Shown: positions 1 to 8,626 of the stretch, one piece after another
How the letters are laid out: each line of letters opens with the position of its first letter
Position numbering within the stretch: position 1 is the stretch's first letter
The notes under the pieces: generated by a model
Database searches by the model: none
Seen by the model: the letters and a program-made list of their open reading frames with translations, nothing else
Told to the model about the DNA's origin: nothing
Made by a program: the position numbers and the translations under genes
Source: Imperialibacter roseus
GTDB taxonomy: Bacteria; Bacteroidota; Bacteroidia; Cytophagales; Cyclobacteriaceae
Direction: 5' to 3'
Assembly (NCBI RefSeq): GCF_032999765.1
Contig: NZ_CP136051.1
Span: 6,156,501 to 6,220,500, forward strand
DNA: 64,000 bases

Positions 1-1
1 C

Positions 2-1381
2 TTAGTCAGCCGTGTCATGAGCGATGTGGAAGGCGTGCGAAACCTCGTCGGCACCGGCCTTGTTCAACTGGTTGGCGGCAGCATTACTGCCGTTATTTCG
101 CTGGTGCTGCTGATTCGCATCAGCCCCATGATGACGTTCTACGTGTTGGTGCCGGTAGGTATTTTCGCCTTTATCGCCATGAAGGCCTTTGGGAAAATTC
201 GCCCTATTTTTCGGGAGCGTGGTGTGATCAACGCCGAAGTAACAGGCCGCCTCACAGAAACCTTGAATGGCGTTCGGGTGATCAAGGGCTTCAACGCCGA
301 AGAGCAGGAAAACAATACTTTTGCAGCTGGCGTGGAGCGGCTTTTTCAAAATGTGAAAGCAAGCCTTACCGCCACCGCATTAGTGACCAGCTCCGCTACT
401 TTCCTGCTTGGCTTGGCCTCCACAGGCATTATGGGCATTGGTGGCTACCAGATCATCACCAACGAGATGACAATGGGTGATTTCATTGCTTTCACCCTCT
501 ACCTGGGCTTTATGATAGCACCCATTGTGCAAATGAGCAATATCGGCAGCCAGCTAACTGAGGCCTTTGCAGGACTTGACCGCACAGAGGAGATCATGAA
601 CATGGATCCTGAAGACATGCCTGAGGAAAGGCCAATACAGCTGAAAAAGCTGAAAGGTGATTATGCCTTTGAGAATGTCAGTTTTGCTTATGAAGAAGGC
701 AAAGAAGTGATCCATGATATTACGTTCACCGCTCCCTCTGGTTCGGTGACAGCCCTGGTGGGCTCTTCAGGGTCGGGCAAGACCACCATAGCGGGTTTGG
801 CAGCCACCTTCCTCACGCCAAAATCCGGCCGCATTACGCTCGACGGGGAGGACTTGTCGAAAGTGGGGCTGAAAAGCTTCCGCCAGTACCTGGGCGTAGT
901 ATTACAGGACGATTTTCTTTTTGAAGGGACGATAAGGGAAAATATCTTATTCCCAAGGCCCAGCGCCACAGAAGAGGAGCTGAAAAATGCGGTAACGGCC
1001 GCCTATGTGCATGAGTTCACCGACCGGTTTGAAGAGGGGCTGGACACAGTAATTGGTGAAAGAGGCGTTAAACTTTCGGGTGGACAGCGCCAGCGTATTG
1101 CCATTGCCAGGGCCATTCTGGCCAACCCTAAAGTGATCATTCTGGACGAGGCTACCTCGAACCTGGATACCGAAAGCGAGTCGATGATCCAAAAGAGTTT
1201 GGCAGAGCTGATGAAGGACCGTACCACGTTTGTCATTGCTCACCGCCTCAGCACCATCCGCCGGGCAGACCAGATCCTGGTGATTGAGCAAGGAAAAATT
1301 GCTGAAAGAGGTACACATGAAGAGCTGATAGAGAAAAAAGGCAGGTACTTTGATTTGTATACTTATCAGGCGAGGATTTAA
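2..1381 (+). CDS. ABC exporter, permease-ATPase fusion (5' end outside window)
   Basis: C-terminal three quarters of a half-size ABC exporter; the frame is open from base 2, so the start and the first membrane helices lie upstream of the window. The remaining membrane part carries the typical SRVMSDVEGV stretch and hydrophobic helices. The nucleotide-binding domain has Walker A GSSGSGKTT (about nt 760-787), signature LSGGQRQR, Walker B VIILDEATSNLD with the catalytic Glu present, and the H-loop IAHRLST. Such proteins dimerise in the inner membrane and export lipids or drugs; the substrate cannot be read from sequence. It converges on the gene at 1451. The gap holds only an imperfect inverted repeat (AGTAAGT at 1407-1413, ACTTACT at 1436-1442), too weak to call a terminator. 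Confidence 0.93.
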   Translation, partial: LVSRVMSDVEGVRNLVGTGLVQLVGGSITAVISLVLLIRISPMMTFYVLVPVGIFAFIAMKAFGKIRPIFRERGVINAEVTGRLTETLNGVRVIKGFNAEEQENNTFAAGVERLFQNVKASLTATALVTSSATFLLGLASTGIMGIGGYQIITNEMTMGDFIAFTLYLGFMIAPIVQMSNIGSQLTEAFAGLDRTEEIMNMDPEDMPEERPIQLKKLKGDYAFENVSFAYEEGKEVIHDITFTAPSGSVTALVGSSGSGKTTIAGLAATFLTPKSGRITLDGEDLSKVGLKSFRQYLGVVLQDDFLFEGTIRENILFPRPSATEEELKNAVTAAYVHEFTDRFEEGLDTVIGERGVKLSGGQRQRIAIARAILANPKVIILDEATSNLDTESESMIQKSLAELMKDRTTFVIAHRLSTIRRADQILVIEQGKIAERGTHEELIEKKGRYFDLYTYQARI

Positions 1382-1450
1382 GGAAGGTAAACGGTAATCA
1401 GTAGACAGTAAGTGGTGGCTGGCTTCCCAGTAACTACTTACTATCGGTTA

Positions 1451-2008
1451 TCAATTTCGCTCCGGGGCCAAAACCCTGTCAAGCTTCACGTCATGCTGTT
1501 CCGCTACGTGGATCTCTTCCAATATGGGCAGCAATGACAGCCCAACTTTTTTTGTTCTTTCGGGTACTAAAGCGAGAAACCCATCATAAAAGCCCTTGCC
1601 ATAGCCAATGCGGTGCCCGTGTTTGTCAGCTACCAGGAGCGGCACAAAAATCACCGTGCAGAGCGAAGGATCAGCCGGAGGAGCATTTACGGGTTCTGGA
1701 ATCCCCCATTTACTGGTGTTGAAATGTGTTTTGTCGTCAAACCAAACGTGAGACAAGGTGCCTCGCTCAGTGTCGGTGACAGAAGTCATCGTGCGAATTC
1801 CCTCCTGCCACAACCAGCGAATGATGGGCCAGGTGTCTACTTCTTTGAACTTCTCTATAGGCAAAAAAATGTGAACCGGGCCAGGCCCGATCAGCGCCCC
1901 ATTGTTTTTCACCTGCTCAAACAGGCTGTCACAAGCCATCCGCCACTCTTCCTGGCTCAGGGCTTTTCTCTTCTCAAGGTAAATTTTACGAAGTGCCGGT
2001 TTGTCCAT
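1451..2008 (-). CDS. 5-formyltetrahydrofolate cyclo-ligase
   Basis: The 185-residue protein fits the 5-FCL (MTHFS/YgfA) family in length and motifs. It begins with the usual KxxLRK-like basic N-terminus (DKPALRKIYLEKR) and carries the family hallmark GYGKGFYDGFL near the C-terminus. The enzyme uses ATP to turn 5-formyl-THF into 5,10-methenyl-THF in the cytoplasm, feeding one-carbon metabolism. It is the last gene of a minus-strand run rimO-bshC-5-FCL with gaps of only 6 bp between genes, which implies one transcript. No odd features. Confidence 0.93.
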   Translation of the reverse strand: MDKPALRKIYLEKRKALSQEEWRMACDSLFEQVKNNGALIGPGPVHIFLPIEKFKEVDTWPIIRWLWQEGIRTMTSVTDTERGTLSHVWFDDKTHFNTSKWGIPEPVNAPPADPSLCTVIFVPLLVADKHGHRIGYGKGFYDGFLALVPERTKKVGLSLLPILEEIHVAEQHDVKLDRVLAPERN

Positions 2009-2014
2009 TGAAAC

Positions 2015-3577
2015 TTATTCTTCCATAAAAATATGGAAGGAAAAGTCGAATGCATCAAATCCTTTGAGGAACTCGTCTAAAATAGCAGGATTGGTGAGGT
2101 AAAAGTTGAGGAAGTTGTCGTGGCGCTCCTGCAATGAGCCTCCGGGGAAAAGCTTTTCTTTAATACTTTCAATCTGGTTGATCGCCACCGCCTGGTTATT
2201 CTCTTCGGCCTTTTGCAGCTTTTTCTCCATGCCCTCAAACTCCTGCAGCAGCCGGGTTTCTTGCTTGCCCATGTAGCCATCGAGCGTTTTATCAATGGCC
2301 ACTGCTTTGGCTTTCACCTGCTCCATGAGCTTCGCAAAAGCTGCTTTCTCTTCTCCCAGCAGAAGGTCATTTTCGGAGTTCTCCCTCACATACTTCTTCC
2401 TGATCTCATGCCCTTCCATAAAAAGATCCGCAAGCTTCAAACCCAGTTTTTCAATTTTACTCGCCTGGCTTTTTTGCACCACCAGCCCAAAATTGCGGGG
2501 CATCAGCATGGGGAAAGGTAGCTGATAGTGATCGAAAACAGCCTTGAATTGCAGCCAATAGGCTACCTCAGCCGGGCCACCTATATAGGCCAGGTTGGGG
2601 AGAATGGCTTCCTGGTACACAGGCCTCATGATTACGTTAGGGCTAAATTTCTCCGGGCTTTTTTCCAGCAGTTGCCAGAGCTCTTCCCTTGTGAACGACA
2701 GGTCAGTATTGTTTACTTTGTAGACGCCATCTTCTTCTATGATCCGATCCCGGTGGATGCTGTTCAGGTAAAAGAAGTTGATTTCCCGGGCATGTACCTG
2801 CGTCTTAAAGCCAGCATCATCAAGTTTTTTAGTGGTTTCATCTACCAGCTTGCCCGACACATGCTCTTCAATATCTTGTTTGATGATGGGAGCAAAAATC
2901 CTTTTTAAATCCGGGTGATCCCCATCCACCATCACAAGGCCTTCGTGACCGAACAGCTCATTCACATAGTATCGAACGGCATCAGCCAGGTTGCTGTGGT
3001 CAAGATAGGCTTTTTCAAAAACCGGAGCCTTGTCTGGCATCTCATCCAGCACCTTGCTCAACGACTGAGGCATAAAACGCCCTACGGCACCTTTTTGATC
3101 AGTTTCCCAGGTGTACTTCTTGCCGTACAAATAACAATAGCTAATCTCCTCAAAATCGTGATCCTCAGAAGCAGCCCAGTACACTGGCACAAAGTGGTAA
3201 TTGGGGTACTTTGCCTTTAGCTGCTTGCAGGCATCTATCACAGTCACAATTTTGTAGATGAAGTACAAGGGCCCGGTGAAAATATTTAGCTGGTGCCCGG
3301 TGGTGACGGTAAATGTGTTTTCTTCAGAAAGTGCGTGAATATTCTCTCTCAGCCTGGGCGACATATCCAGCGCACCATACTGTTCATTGAGTACTGCCTC
3401 CAGCCTTAGCCTGTTTCTTTTGGGAAAAGCCTTTTTCAGCGCTATCTGCTTCTCAGCATTTTCAACTGAGGGATAGTATTGATAAAAGTCTTTTAGCGAC
3501 TCATTTTTTGCCAGGTATTCCAAAAAAATAGGAGAGAACTGTCCAGTCTCTCCCAGGGATATTTTTTCTACTCTCAT
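2015..3577 (-). CDS. bshC: Bacillithiol biosynthesis cysteine-adding enzyme BshC
   Basis: 520 residues, close to the usual BshC length. Recognised by the N-terminal nucleotide-binding-like part with the TTGHQLNIFTGPLYFIYK stretch (about residues 92-110), the WAASEDHDFEEI segment and a C-terminal coiled coil rich in Lys and Glu (about 390-470). BshC adds cysteine to glucosaminyl-malate in the last step of bacillithiol synthesis, the low-molecular-weight thiol of many Bacteroidota and Firmicutes. The enzymes for the first two steps (BshA, BshB) are not in the window. It sits between rimO (6 bp gap) and 5-FCL (6 bp gap), so probably co-transcribed. Confidence 0.93.
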   Translation of the reverse strand: MRVEKISLGETGQFSPIFLEYLAKNESLKDFYQYYPSVENAEKQIALKKAFPKRNRLRLEAVLNEQYGALDMSPRLRENIHALSEENTFTVTTGHQLNIFTGPLYFIYKIVTVIDACKQLKAKYPNYHFVPVYWAASEDHDFEEISYCYLYGKKYTWETDQKGAVGRFMPQSLSKVLDEMPDKAPVFEKAYLDHSNLADAVRYYVNELFGHEGLVMVDGDHPDLKRIFAPIIKQDIEEHVSGKLVDETTKKLDDAGFKTQVHAREINFFYLNSIHRDRIIEEDGVYKVNNTDLSFTREELWQLLEKSPEKFSPNVIMRPVYQEAILPNLAYIGGPAEVAYWLQFKAVFDHYQLPFPMLMPRNFGLVVQKSQASKIEKLGLKLADLFMEGHEIRKKYVRENSENDLLLGEEKAAFAKLMEQVKAKAVAIDKTLDGYMGKQETRLLQEFEGMEKKLQKAEENNQAVAINQIESIKEKLFPGGSLQERHDNFLNFYLTNPAILDEFLKGFDAFDFSFHIFMEE

Positions 3578-3583
3578 TTCACG

Positions 3584-4894
3584 TTACAACAATTCTCCAA
3601 ACAAATCGAATTCGGCAGCATCATAAATCTTAACTGTGGCGAAATCGCCAATACGTAAATAATTTTCTTTTCCATCAATGATGACTTCGTTGTCAACTTC
3701 GGGTGAGTCATACTCTGTTCGACCGATGAAATTACCACCTTCTTTGCGATCCACCAACACTTTAAAGGTCTTGCCTATTTTCTGCTGGTTCAGCTCGTAG
3801 GAAATGGCTTCCTGCACCTCCATAACGGCATCGGCCCGTTCTTGTTTAACATTTTCAGGAATATTGTCTTCAAAGCTATATGAGTGGGTGTTTTCTTCAT
3901 GTGAGTAGTTGAACACCCCCAGCCTGTCAAACTTCGACTTCTGAACAAAATCCATCATCTCTTCAAAATCCTGCTCCGTTTCACCAGGATGGCCAGCAAT
4001 CAGCGTAGTGCGGATGGCGATGCCCGGAACTTTAGAGCGCATGGTGGCCAGCAGGTCTTCGGTTTTCTCCCGGGTGGTGCCCCGCCTCATCATCTTCAAC
4101 ATGTTGTTAGAAGCATGCTGAAGGGGGATGTCTACGTAGTTGCAAATGTTAGGGCGCTCTGCCATTACATCAAGTGCATCCATAGGGAAGCCAGCCGGAA
4201 ATGCGTAGTGCAGACGGATCCAGTCGATGCCATTGACATCCGAAAGGCGTTGCAGCAGCTCCGCCAGGTTTCTTTTCTTGTACAAATCCAGGCCATAGTA
4301 GGTTGAGTCCTGGGCGATAAGCAAAAGTTCTTTAGTGCCATTCTTGGCTAAATGGGCCGCTTCTTTCACTAATTCTTCAATAGGCCGGGAAATATGGCCG
4401 CCACGCATCAGCGGTATTGCGCAGAATGAACACGGCCTGTCGCAACCCTCCGATATTTTCATGTAGGCGTAGTGAGCAGGGTTGGTCAAAATCCTCTCAC
4501 CCACCAGTTCGTGCTTGTAGTCGGCTTTGAACTCCTTCAAAAGCCTCGACAAATCTCTCGTGCCAAAATAGGCATCCACTTCCGGAATCTCCTTCTCCAG
4601 GTCGTCTTTATATCTTTGTGAGAGACAACCCGTCACATATATCTTTTCAACCAGTCCTTCCTTTTTCGCATCTACATAGCGCAGAATGGTGTCGATGGAT
4701 TCTTGCTTGGCATTGTCAATAAAGCCACAAGTGTTAATCACAACCACATTAGAATCGTCATCCTCAGATTCGTGCACAGCGTCAATTTCGTTGCCCCGCA
4801 GTTGGGTAAGCAAAACTTCCGAATCAACAGAGTTTTTGGAACACCCCAGGGTAACGATGTTCACTTTCGTATTTTTTAGTCCTTTAGTTTTCAA
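3584..4894 (-). CDS. rimO: Ribosomal protein S12 methylthiotransferase RimO
   Basis: 436 residues with the order expected for RimO: an N-terminal UPF0004 domain starting KVNIVTLGCSKNSVDSE with its cluster cysteines, a radical SAM domain with the CX3CX2C motif in EGCDRPCSFCAIP (about residues 149-157), and a C-terminal TRAM domain after about residue 370. It methylthiolates an Asp of ribosomal protein S12 using two 4Fe-4S clusters. The GCSKN signature and the RGGHISRP stretch favour RimO over MiaB. It heads the rimO-bshC-5-FCL run. In many Bacteroidota rimO follows ftsY directly; here about 1.9 kb of other genes lie between them. Confidence 0.94.
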   Translation of the reverse strand: MKTKGLKNTKVNIVTLGCSKNSVDSEVLLTQLRGNEIDAVHESEDDDSNVVVINTCGFIDNAKQESIDTILRYVDAKKEGLVEKIYVTGCLSQRYKDDLEKEIPEVDAYFGTRDLSRLLKEFKADYKHELVGERILTNPAHYAYMKISEGCDRPCSFCAIPLMRGGHISRPIEELVKEAAHLAKNGTKELLLIAQDSTYYGLDLYKKRNLAELLQRLSDVNGIDWIRLHYAFPAGFPMDALDVMAERPNICNYVDIPLQHASNNMLKMMRRGTTREKTEDLLATMRSKVPGIAIRTTLIAGHPGETEQDFEEMMDFVQKSKFDRLGVFNYSHEENTHSYSFEDNIPENVKQERADAVMEVQEAISYELNQQKIGKTFKVLVDRKEGGNFIGRTEYDSPEVDNEVIIDGKENYLRIGDFATVKIYDAAEFDLFGELL

Positions 4895-5066
4895 GTGTCA
4901 GATTGGATTTGGCCACTGGTTTCCACGAATTTGATCTCTATCTGCCAATGGGCTCGCAAGTTAACAATTTCCGGTGGTGTTAGTTCCCCGTTGGCAAAAG
5001 TGTTGCGTTTAGTATGATAGCTCCTATTCAAATTTGGAATAGGGTTACGTATCCAACAATAAATTC

Positions 5067-5074
5067 TATTTTTG
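5067..5074 (+). promoter_or_regulatory. Candidate -7 promoter element (TAnnTTTG)
   Basis: TATTTTTG matches the Bacteroidota -7 consensus TAnnTTTG exactly and lies 17 bp before the ATG at 5092. No well-spaced -33 TTTG is visible. Its position rules out the longer reading frame that would start at 5014, since that start would lie upstream of transcription. Confidence 0.5.
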
Positions 5075-5091
5075 CCGTTGGGTTAGTCGAT

Positions 5092-5559
5092 ATGATCTTG
5101 AAGAAATTTTCCTGGCATCTTTGGTTATTAATTTTTGTGTTGGGCTGGTCTGCCTGTGCACCCGACCCCTCCTGCTCGGATATTTATCTGCCTTATGTAA
5201 CGGCAAGCTTTTACACGGTTAACGACGCTGGTGTTGAAACCGTTGAATCTGTTCAGCTTGACTCGCTTTGGGCCGATGATGCGGACACTTTGCTTTATGC
5301 CGACACAACGCTTTCAATTTATGGACTATACGTCAATCCGGAAGCAGCGAGCACCACTTACCATTTCTGCCTCAACGATACGTGCAACTCAGTGACTTTT
5401 GCCTACGACCGAAAGGAATACCTGATTTCGCCAGACTGCGGCCCCCGGTTCAGGTTTCAGAACCTGACAACTGAGTTTGAAGGGTTTTACGACTCGGTCA
5501 TTGTAAACAAGCCAGAACTTACCCTACTTGGAGAAGTCAATGTTAAAATCTACCGCTAG
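5092..5559 (+). CDS. DUF6452 family lipoprotein-like protein
   Basis: 155 residues when started at the ATG at 5092, just after a TAnnTTTG element. The N-terminus is basic then hydrophobic and ends in GWSAC, a plausible lipobox, so the mature protein is probably a lipoprotein. The rest is beta-rich with two Cys in HFCLNDTCNSVTF and another in SPDCGPRFRF. I recognise it as a DUF6452 member, a Bacteroidota family of unknown function. It overlaps the next gene by 20 bp, an arrangement seen for DUF6452-DUF6048 pairs elsewhere, so the two products probably act together at the envelope. Function not known. Confidence 0.75.
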   Translation: MILKKFSWHLWLLIFVLGWSACAPDPSCSDIYLPYVTASFYTVNDAGVETVESVQLDSLWADDADTLLYADTTLSIYGLYVNPEAASTTYHFCLNDTCNSVTFAYDRKEYLISPDCGPRFRFQNLTTEFEGFYDSVIVNKPELTLLGEVNVKIYR

Positions 5560-6232
5560 TCAACTTTTGTTTTCTCTGCTACTGCTGCCTGCAGTCAGCT
5601 GGGCCCAGGATGAAGACTGGCGTCCGTCAGCGGTTAGAGTGGGGGCAGACGTTTTCGGGCTTGCAAAAACAGCCCTGACTGATGGCTATAACCGGCAGGA
5701 AATTCAGGCAGACATTGACTTAAATAAATATTTTTTTGTGCTGGATCTTGGAAGGGAAGAGATAGACAATTCGGCAGAGGGGTTTACACACACCACCAAT
5801 GGCACATTCTACCGGGCCGGGGTCGACGTTAACCTGACTCCCTACAACCCAAACAAAGACGTTGTTTTTTTCGGGCTAAGATATGCGCACGCCACTTTCG
5901 ACGAGTCGCTGGCTTTCGATTATGCGGTGCCGTACTGGGGCCCTGCCAGTGTCGACGTGGCTAACGTTGGCCTCAACGCCCACTGGATAGAGGCTGTGTT
6001 TGGCATGAAAGTGAAGGTGTGGAAGCAGTTTTATATGGGCTACACCCTAAGAGGGAAGTTTGGCCAAAAGACAAAGGGAGCAGAAACACTTATTCCTTAT
6101 GCTGTCCCAGGTTATGGGGTAGTGACCAGTGGCGGAAATTTTGGTTTCGGTTACCACATCTACTATAAGCTGGCTTTCAGAGACAAAGCAGTTCCCTTGC
6201 GGCCGAAGGATTCCAAGAAAAAGTTAAAGTAA
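5540..6232 (+). CDS. DUF6048 family outer-membrane-like protein
   Basis: 230 residues from the ATG at 5540, preceded by GGAGA at 5530-5534; a TTG at 5528 is less likely. It has a signal peptide ending in VSWAQ, followed by alternating hydrophobic and polar strands (for example VRVGADVFGLAK, FYRAGVDVNL, VVFFGLRYAHATF, FYMGYTLRGKFG) typical of a small beta-barrel, and a basic tail. I assign it to DUF6048, the usual partner of DUF6452. It probably forms an outer-membrane barrel working with the lipoprotein encoded just upstream. Its activity is unknown. Confidence 0.75.
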   Translation: MLKSTASQLLFSLLLLPAVSWAQDEDWRPSAVRVGADVFGLAKTALTDGYNRQEIQADIDLNKYFFVLDLGREEIDNSAEGFTHTTNGTFYRAGVDVNLTPYNPNKDVVFFGLRYAHATFDESLAFDYAVPYWGPASVDVANVGLNAHWIEAVFGMKVKVWKQFYMGYTLRGKFGQKTKGAETLIPYAVPGYGVVTSGGNFGFGYHIYYKLAFRDKAVPLRPKDSKKKLK

Positions 6233-6254
6233 GTAAACGACTGGAAAAGGGAAC

Positions 6255-6521
6255 TCAAGGAAATTTCTTATAAATCTCTTTTCTATGTAAAAATCGCAGT
6301 ATTGCTACCCGATCGCCATCAACGTGGATTCCCAATCGGTAGCTTCCCAATCGCACCCTGAAAAACCCTTTGTGACCCTTGAGTTTTCTAATGTTTGGAA
6401 TATCACGAATAGTTTGTGCTGATTGTATTAATTCAAGAGTTTCCTGGAGGAGGAGGTTCACAGACAGCGTTTGGATCGAATCAATGTCTTTAAGTAGTCT
6501 TTTTCCGTAGGTTACTTTCAT
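6255..6521 (-). CDS. Type II toxin, RelE/ParE family
   Basis: 88 residues, the usual size for this fold. The C-terminal part LGSYRLGIHVDGDRVAILRFLHRKEIYKKFP (split here as SYRLGI, ILRFLHRKEIY) is the classic RelE/ParE ending with the conserved Arg and the HRxxIY motif. RelE-like members cut mRNA on the ribosome and ParE-like ones target gyrase; sequence alone does not decide. It overlaps its upstream antitoxin gene by 32 bp, which is strong support for a toxin-antitoxin pair. The pair sits between rimO and ftsY. Confidence 0.85.
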   Translation of the reverse strand: MKVTYGKRLLKDIDSIQTLSVNLLLQETLELIQSAQTIRDIPNIRKLKGHKGFFRVRLGSYRLGIHVDGDRVAILRFLHRKEIYKKFP

Positions 6522-6732
6522 TCGCTTTCAATGATTTCATAATCATATCTTTGGATACGAACTCATTAGTTTTGAGCTCCTCTTCCAACAAGTCAGCGAA
6601 AGCGTCATCCTCACCTTCCTCAGTATATGCCCGAAGCTTCGCAATATTTAGCTCTTGAGCATTTTCTAATAAAGCTTTTAAAGCTTTGCCTTTTTTGCTC
6701 TCTTCGTCAATGCTGATAATATACTCTGCCAT
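6490..6732 (-). CDS. Antitoxin partner of the RelE/ParE toxin
   Basis: 80 residues, acidic in the middle (TEEGEDDAFADLLEEELK) with a short beta-like N-terminus AEYIISID and a basic C-terminal tail. It precedes and overlaps the toxin gene by 32 bp. The size, charge and gene order are those of a type II antitoxin, with the acidic helix likely wrapping the toxin. No clear ribbon-helix-helix or HTH motif is visible, so how it binds DNA is open. A TAnnTTTG element lies 14 bp upstream of the ATG. Confidence 0.75.
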   Translation of the reverse strand: MAEYIISIDEESKKGKALKALLENAQELNIAKLRAYTEEGEDDAFADLLEEELKTNEFVSKDMIMKSLKANESNLRKKTT

Positions 6733-6746
6733 AACAACGCTTTAAA

Positions 6747-6754
6747 CAAAACTA
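6747..6754 (-). promoter_or_regulatory. Candidate -7 element for the RelE-type pair
   Basis: On the minus strand TAGTTTTG matches TAnnTTTG and ends 14 bp before the antitoxin ATG (6732). No convincing -33 box is seen. Confidence 0.45.
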
Positions 6755-6779
6755 CAAAACATTACTGAAATAGCTTTTT

Positions 6780-7736
6780 TCAATTCCTTGTAAAGAACGA
6801 CTCCACAAAAGCCATTTTGTTGAACACCTGTAGCTCCTCCATTTTCTCGCCAACACCAATATACTTCACCGGAATCTTGAACTGATCCGATATGCCAATG
6901 ACTACGCCACCTTTGGCGGTGCCATCCAGCTTAGTGATGGCCAGAGAGGTGACATCCGTCGCTTTTGTAAACTCCTGTGCCTGAATAAAAGCATTTTGTC
7001 CTGTGCTACCATCCAGCACCAGCATTACTTCGTGTGGAGCATCCGGAATAAACTTCTGGATTACTTTTTTGATCTTCGAAAGCTCATTCATCAGGTTCAC
7101 TTTGGTATGAAGCCGACCTGCCGTGTCAATAATAACGAGGTCGGCTTGTTCATCTACACCCTTTTTCACTGCATCGAAAGCTACTGAAGCCGGGTCGGTA
7201 TTCATGCCATGCTCCACCACAGGCACGCCAACTCGCTCTCCCCAAAGCTTGATCTGGTCTACAGCTGCCGCCCTGAAAGTGTCGGCTGCGCCCAATATCA
7301 CTTTATATCCTTTTTGCTTGAACTGATGTGAAAGCTTGCCAATGGTAGTAGTCTTGCCGACACCGTTGACACCCACCACCAGGATCACATACGGTTTTTT
7401 GTCTTTTGGCAATTCAAAATCTTCAATATCCTCAGTATTGTTTTCAGAGAGCAGTCCCGCAATTTCCTCTCTGAGAATAACATTCAGCTCAGAGGTGCCC
7501 AGGTACTTGTCTTTGGCTACCCTTGCCTCCACTCTGTCAATTATTTTTACTGTGGTTTCAATGCCAACATCTGACGATACCAGCACCTCCTCAAGCTCGT
7601 CGAGCACATCTATGTCTACCGTCGACTTTCCGGCTACCGCCTTGCCGAGCTTCGAGAAAAAATTCTCCTTCGTTTTTTCCAGTCCTTTGTCCAGCGACTC
7701 TTTTTTGTCCTTGGACATGAATCCAAATAAAGCCAT
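6780..7736 (-). CDS. ftsY: Signal recognition particle receptor FtsY
   Basis: 318 residues, short N-terminal charged region then the NG domain. The helical N domain covers about residues 20-105. The GTPase shows G1 GVNGVGKTTT (about 120-129), the insertion-box region GAADTFRAAAVDQ, G3 DTAGRLH and G4 TKLDGTAKGG. FtsY docks ribosome-SRP complexes at the membrane for co-translational insertion. It lacks the long acidic A domain of E. coli, as usual in Bacteroidota. It lies downstream of rpmB-rpmG-DUF4295 on the same strand, a block conserved in this phylum, but a terminator-like hairpin separates it from DUF4295. Confidence 0.95.
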   Translation of the reverse strand: MALFGFMSKDKKESLDKGLEKTKENFFSKLGKAVAGKSTVDIDVLDELEEVLVSSDVGIETTVKIIDRVEARVAKDKYLGTSELNVILREEIAGLLSENNTEDIEDFELPKDKKPYVILVVGVNGVGKTTTIGKLSHQFKQKGYKVILGAADTFRAAAVDQIKLWGERVGVPVVEHGMNTDPASVAFDAVKKGVDEQADLVIIDTAGRLHTKVNLMNELSKIKKVIQKFIPDAPHEVMLVLDGSTGQNAFIQAQEFTKATDVTSLAITKLDGTAKGGVVIGISDQFKIPVKYIGVGEKMEELQVFNKMAFVESFFTRN

Positions 7737-7901
7737 ATATAATAGGGTTGCTTATTGACTGTGGAGTTGCACAATGAGTATCTCCTTTAGCCAACGGAAA
7801 ATACAAATTACAAACTTAAACCATCGGAAAATGATTCTCCGTTTGGTTATTATTGAAAAAATAATGGCGGTGCCAGGAGCTGGTCTCCATCTCTTGATAA
7901 C

Positions 7902-7926
7902 AAAAAAAGTCCCATGAAGGGACTTT
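7902..7926 (-). terminator. Rho-independent terminator after DUF4295
   Basis: On the minus strand an 8-bp stem AAAGTCCC/GGGACTTT with loop TTCAT is followed by a run of T (complement of A at 7902-7908). It lies 26 bp past the DUF4295 stop and would end or attenuate the rpmB-rpmG-DUF4295 transcript before ftsY. Confidence 0.8.
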
Positions 7927-7952
7927 CTTGTCAATAAGTACTGTTAACTAGC

Positions 7953-8105
7953 TTATTTCGCTAGTGTATCTTTTACGAGGTCAGCAGGAACCATTTCCTC
8001 ACGGAAAGTATATGCACCAGTTTTCTCAGACCTTACAGCCTTGATCACTTTCGCATAGGTTTTGCCACCTTCTTTCTTCAGGGTTGCAACTACTTTCTTT
8101 GCCAT
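7953..8105 (-). CDS. DUF4295 family small protein
   Basis: A 50-residue protein, MAKKVVATLKKEGGKT at the start and VKDTLAK at the end, found by translating the gap between ftsY and rpmG; it is below common ORF length cut-offs. It is basic in the first half. I recognise it as DUF4295, which in Bacteroidota almost always lies between rpmG and ftsY. The stop of rpmG is 2 bp upstream of its ATG, so translation is probably coupled. A role at the ribosome is likely from the context, but unproven as far as I know. Confidence 0.88.
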   Translation of the reverse strand: MAKKVVATLKKEGGKTYAKVIKAVRSEKTGAYTFREEMVPADLVKDTLAK

Positions 8106-8107
8106 GA

Positions 8108-8290
8108 TTATTTAATTTCTTTGTGGACAGTATACTTACGAAGTATGGGGTTATACTTCTTCATCTCAAGTCTTTCAGGAGTATTTTTCCTGTTTTTTGT
8201 GGTAATGTGACGTGACGTACCTGGAAGACCAGTCGTCTTGTGCTCTGTGCACTCTAGTATTACCTGAACTCTATTTTTGTTCTTAGCCAT
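8108..8290 (-). CDS. rpmG: 50S ribosomal protein L33
   Basis: 60 residues, [18 protein letters not shown] at the start and [17 protein letters not shown] at the end, a clear L33. Only one Cys remains of the two CxxC pairs of zinc-binding L33, so this is the zinc-independent type. It is a component of the large ribosomal subunit. It lies between rpmB (20 bp) and DUF4295 (2 bp). Confidence 0.96.
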   Translation of the reverse strand: MAKNKNRVQVILECTEHKTTGLPGTSRHITTKNRKNTPERLEMKKYNPILRKYTVHKEIK

Positions 8291-8310
8291 GACTATTCTA
8301 TTCTTCTAGC

Positions 8311-8550
8311 TTAAAATACTACGTTGCCCTTAGCTCTCGCCTTTTTCAAAACAGCGCTGATACCATTCTTGTTGATGGTTCTTAAAGCAGTTGATGACAC
8401 CTTCAGTGTGATCCAAAGATTTTCTTCAGGGATAAAAAAACGCTTTGTGTGCAGGTTTGGGTAAAACTTGCGCTTCGTTTTATTGTTTGCATGAGAAACA
8501 TTGTTTCCCACACGTGTGCTTTTTCCGGTTATCTGACAAACTCTCGCCAT
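8311..8550 (-). CDS. rpmB: 50S ribosomal protein L28
   Basis: 79 residues from the ATG at 8550, [20 protein letters not shown], the standard L28 start; the frame remains open 84 bp further upstream but those residues are not L28-like. Basic throughout with the conserved KRKFYPNLH stretch. It heads the L28-L33-DUF4295 group. The DUF5522 gene ends 76 bp upstream on the same strand. Confidence 0.96.
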   Translation of the reverse strand: MARVCQITGKSTRVGNNVSHANNKTKRKFYPNLHTKRFFIPEENLWITLKVSSTALRTINKNGISAVLKKARAKGNVVF

Positions 8551-8626
8551 TGTCTTATAAGTGTATTTTTGAAATGGGTCTGCAAATATCGGAAAAATTT
8601 GATTACCAACAAACGGGGGTGAATAA

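Noticed and set aside
1382-1450. Inverted repeat as a terminator between the ABC exporter and 5-FCL
   Set aside because: The arms AGTAAGT and ACTTACT are 22 bp apart with mismatches and no T run.
5014-5091. Upstream ATG start for the DUF6452 protein
   Set aside because: The -7 promoter element at 5067-5074 lies inside this extension, and the signal peptide starts at 5092.
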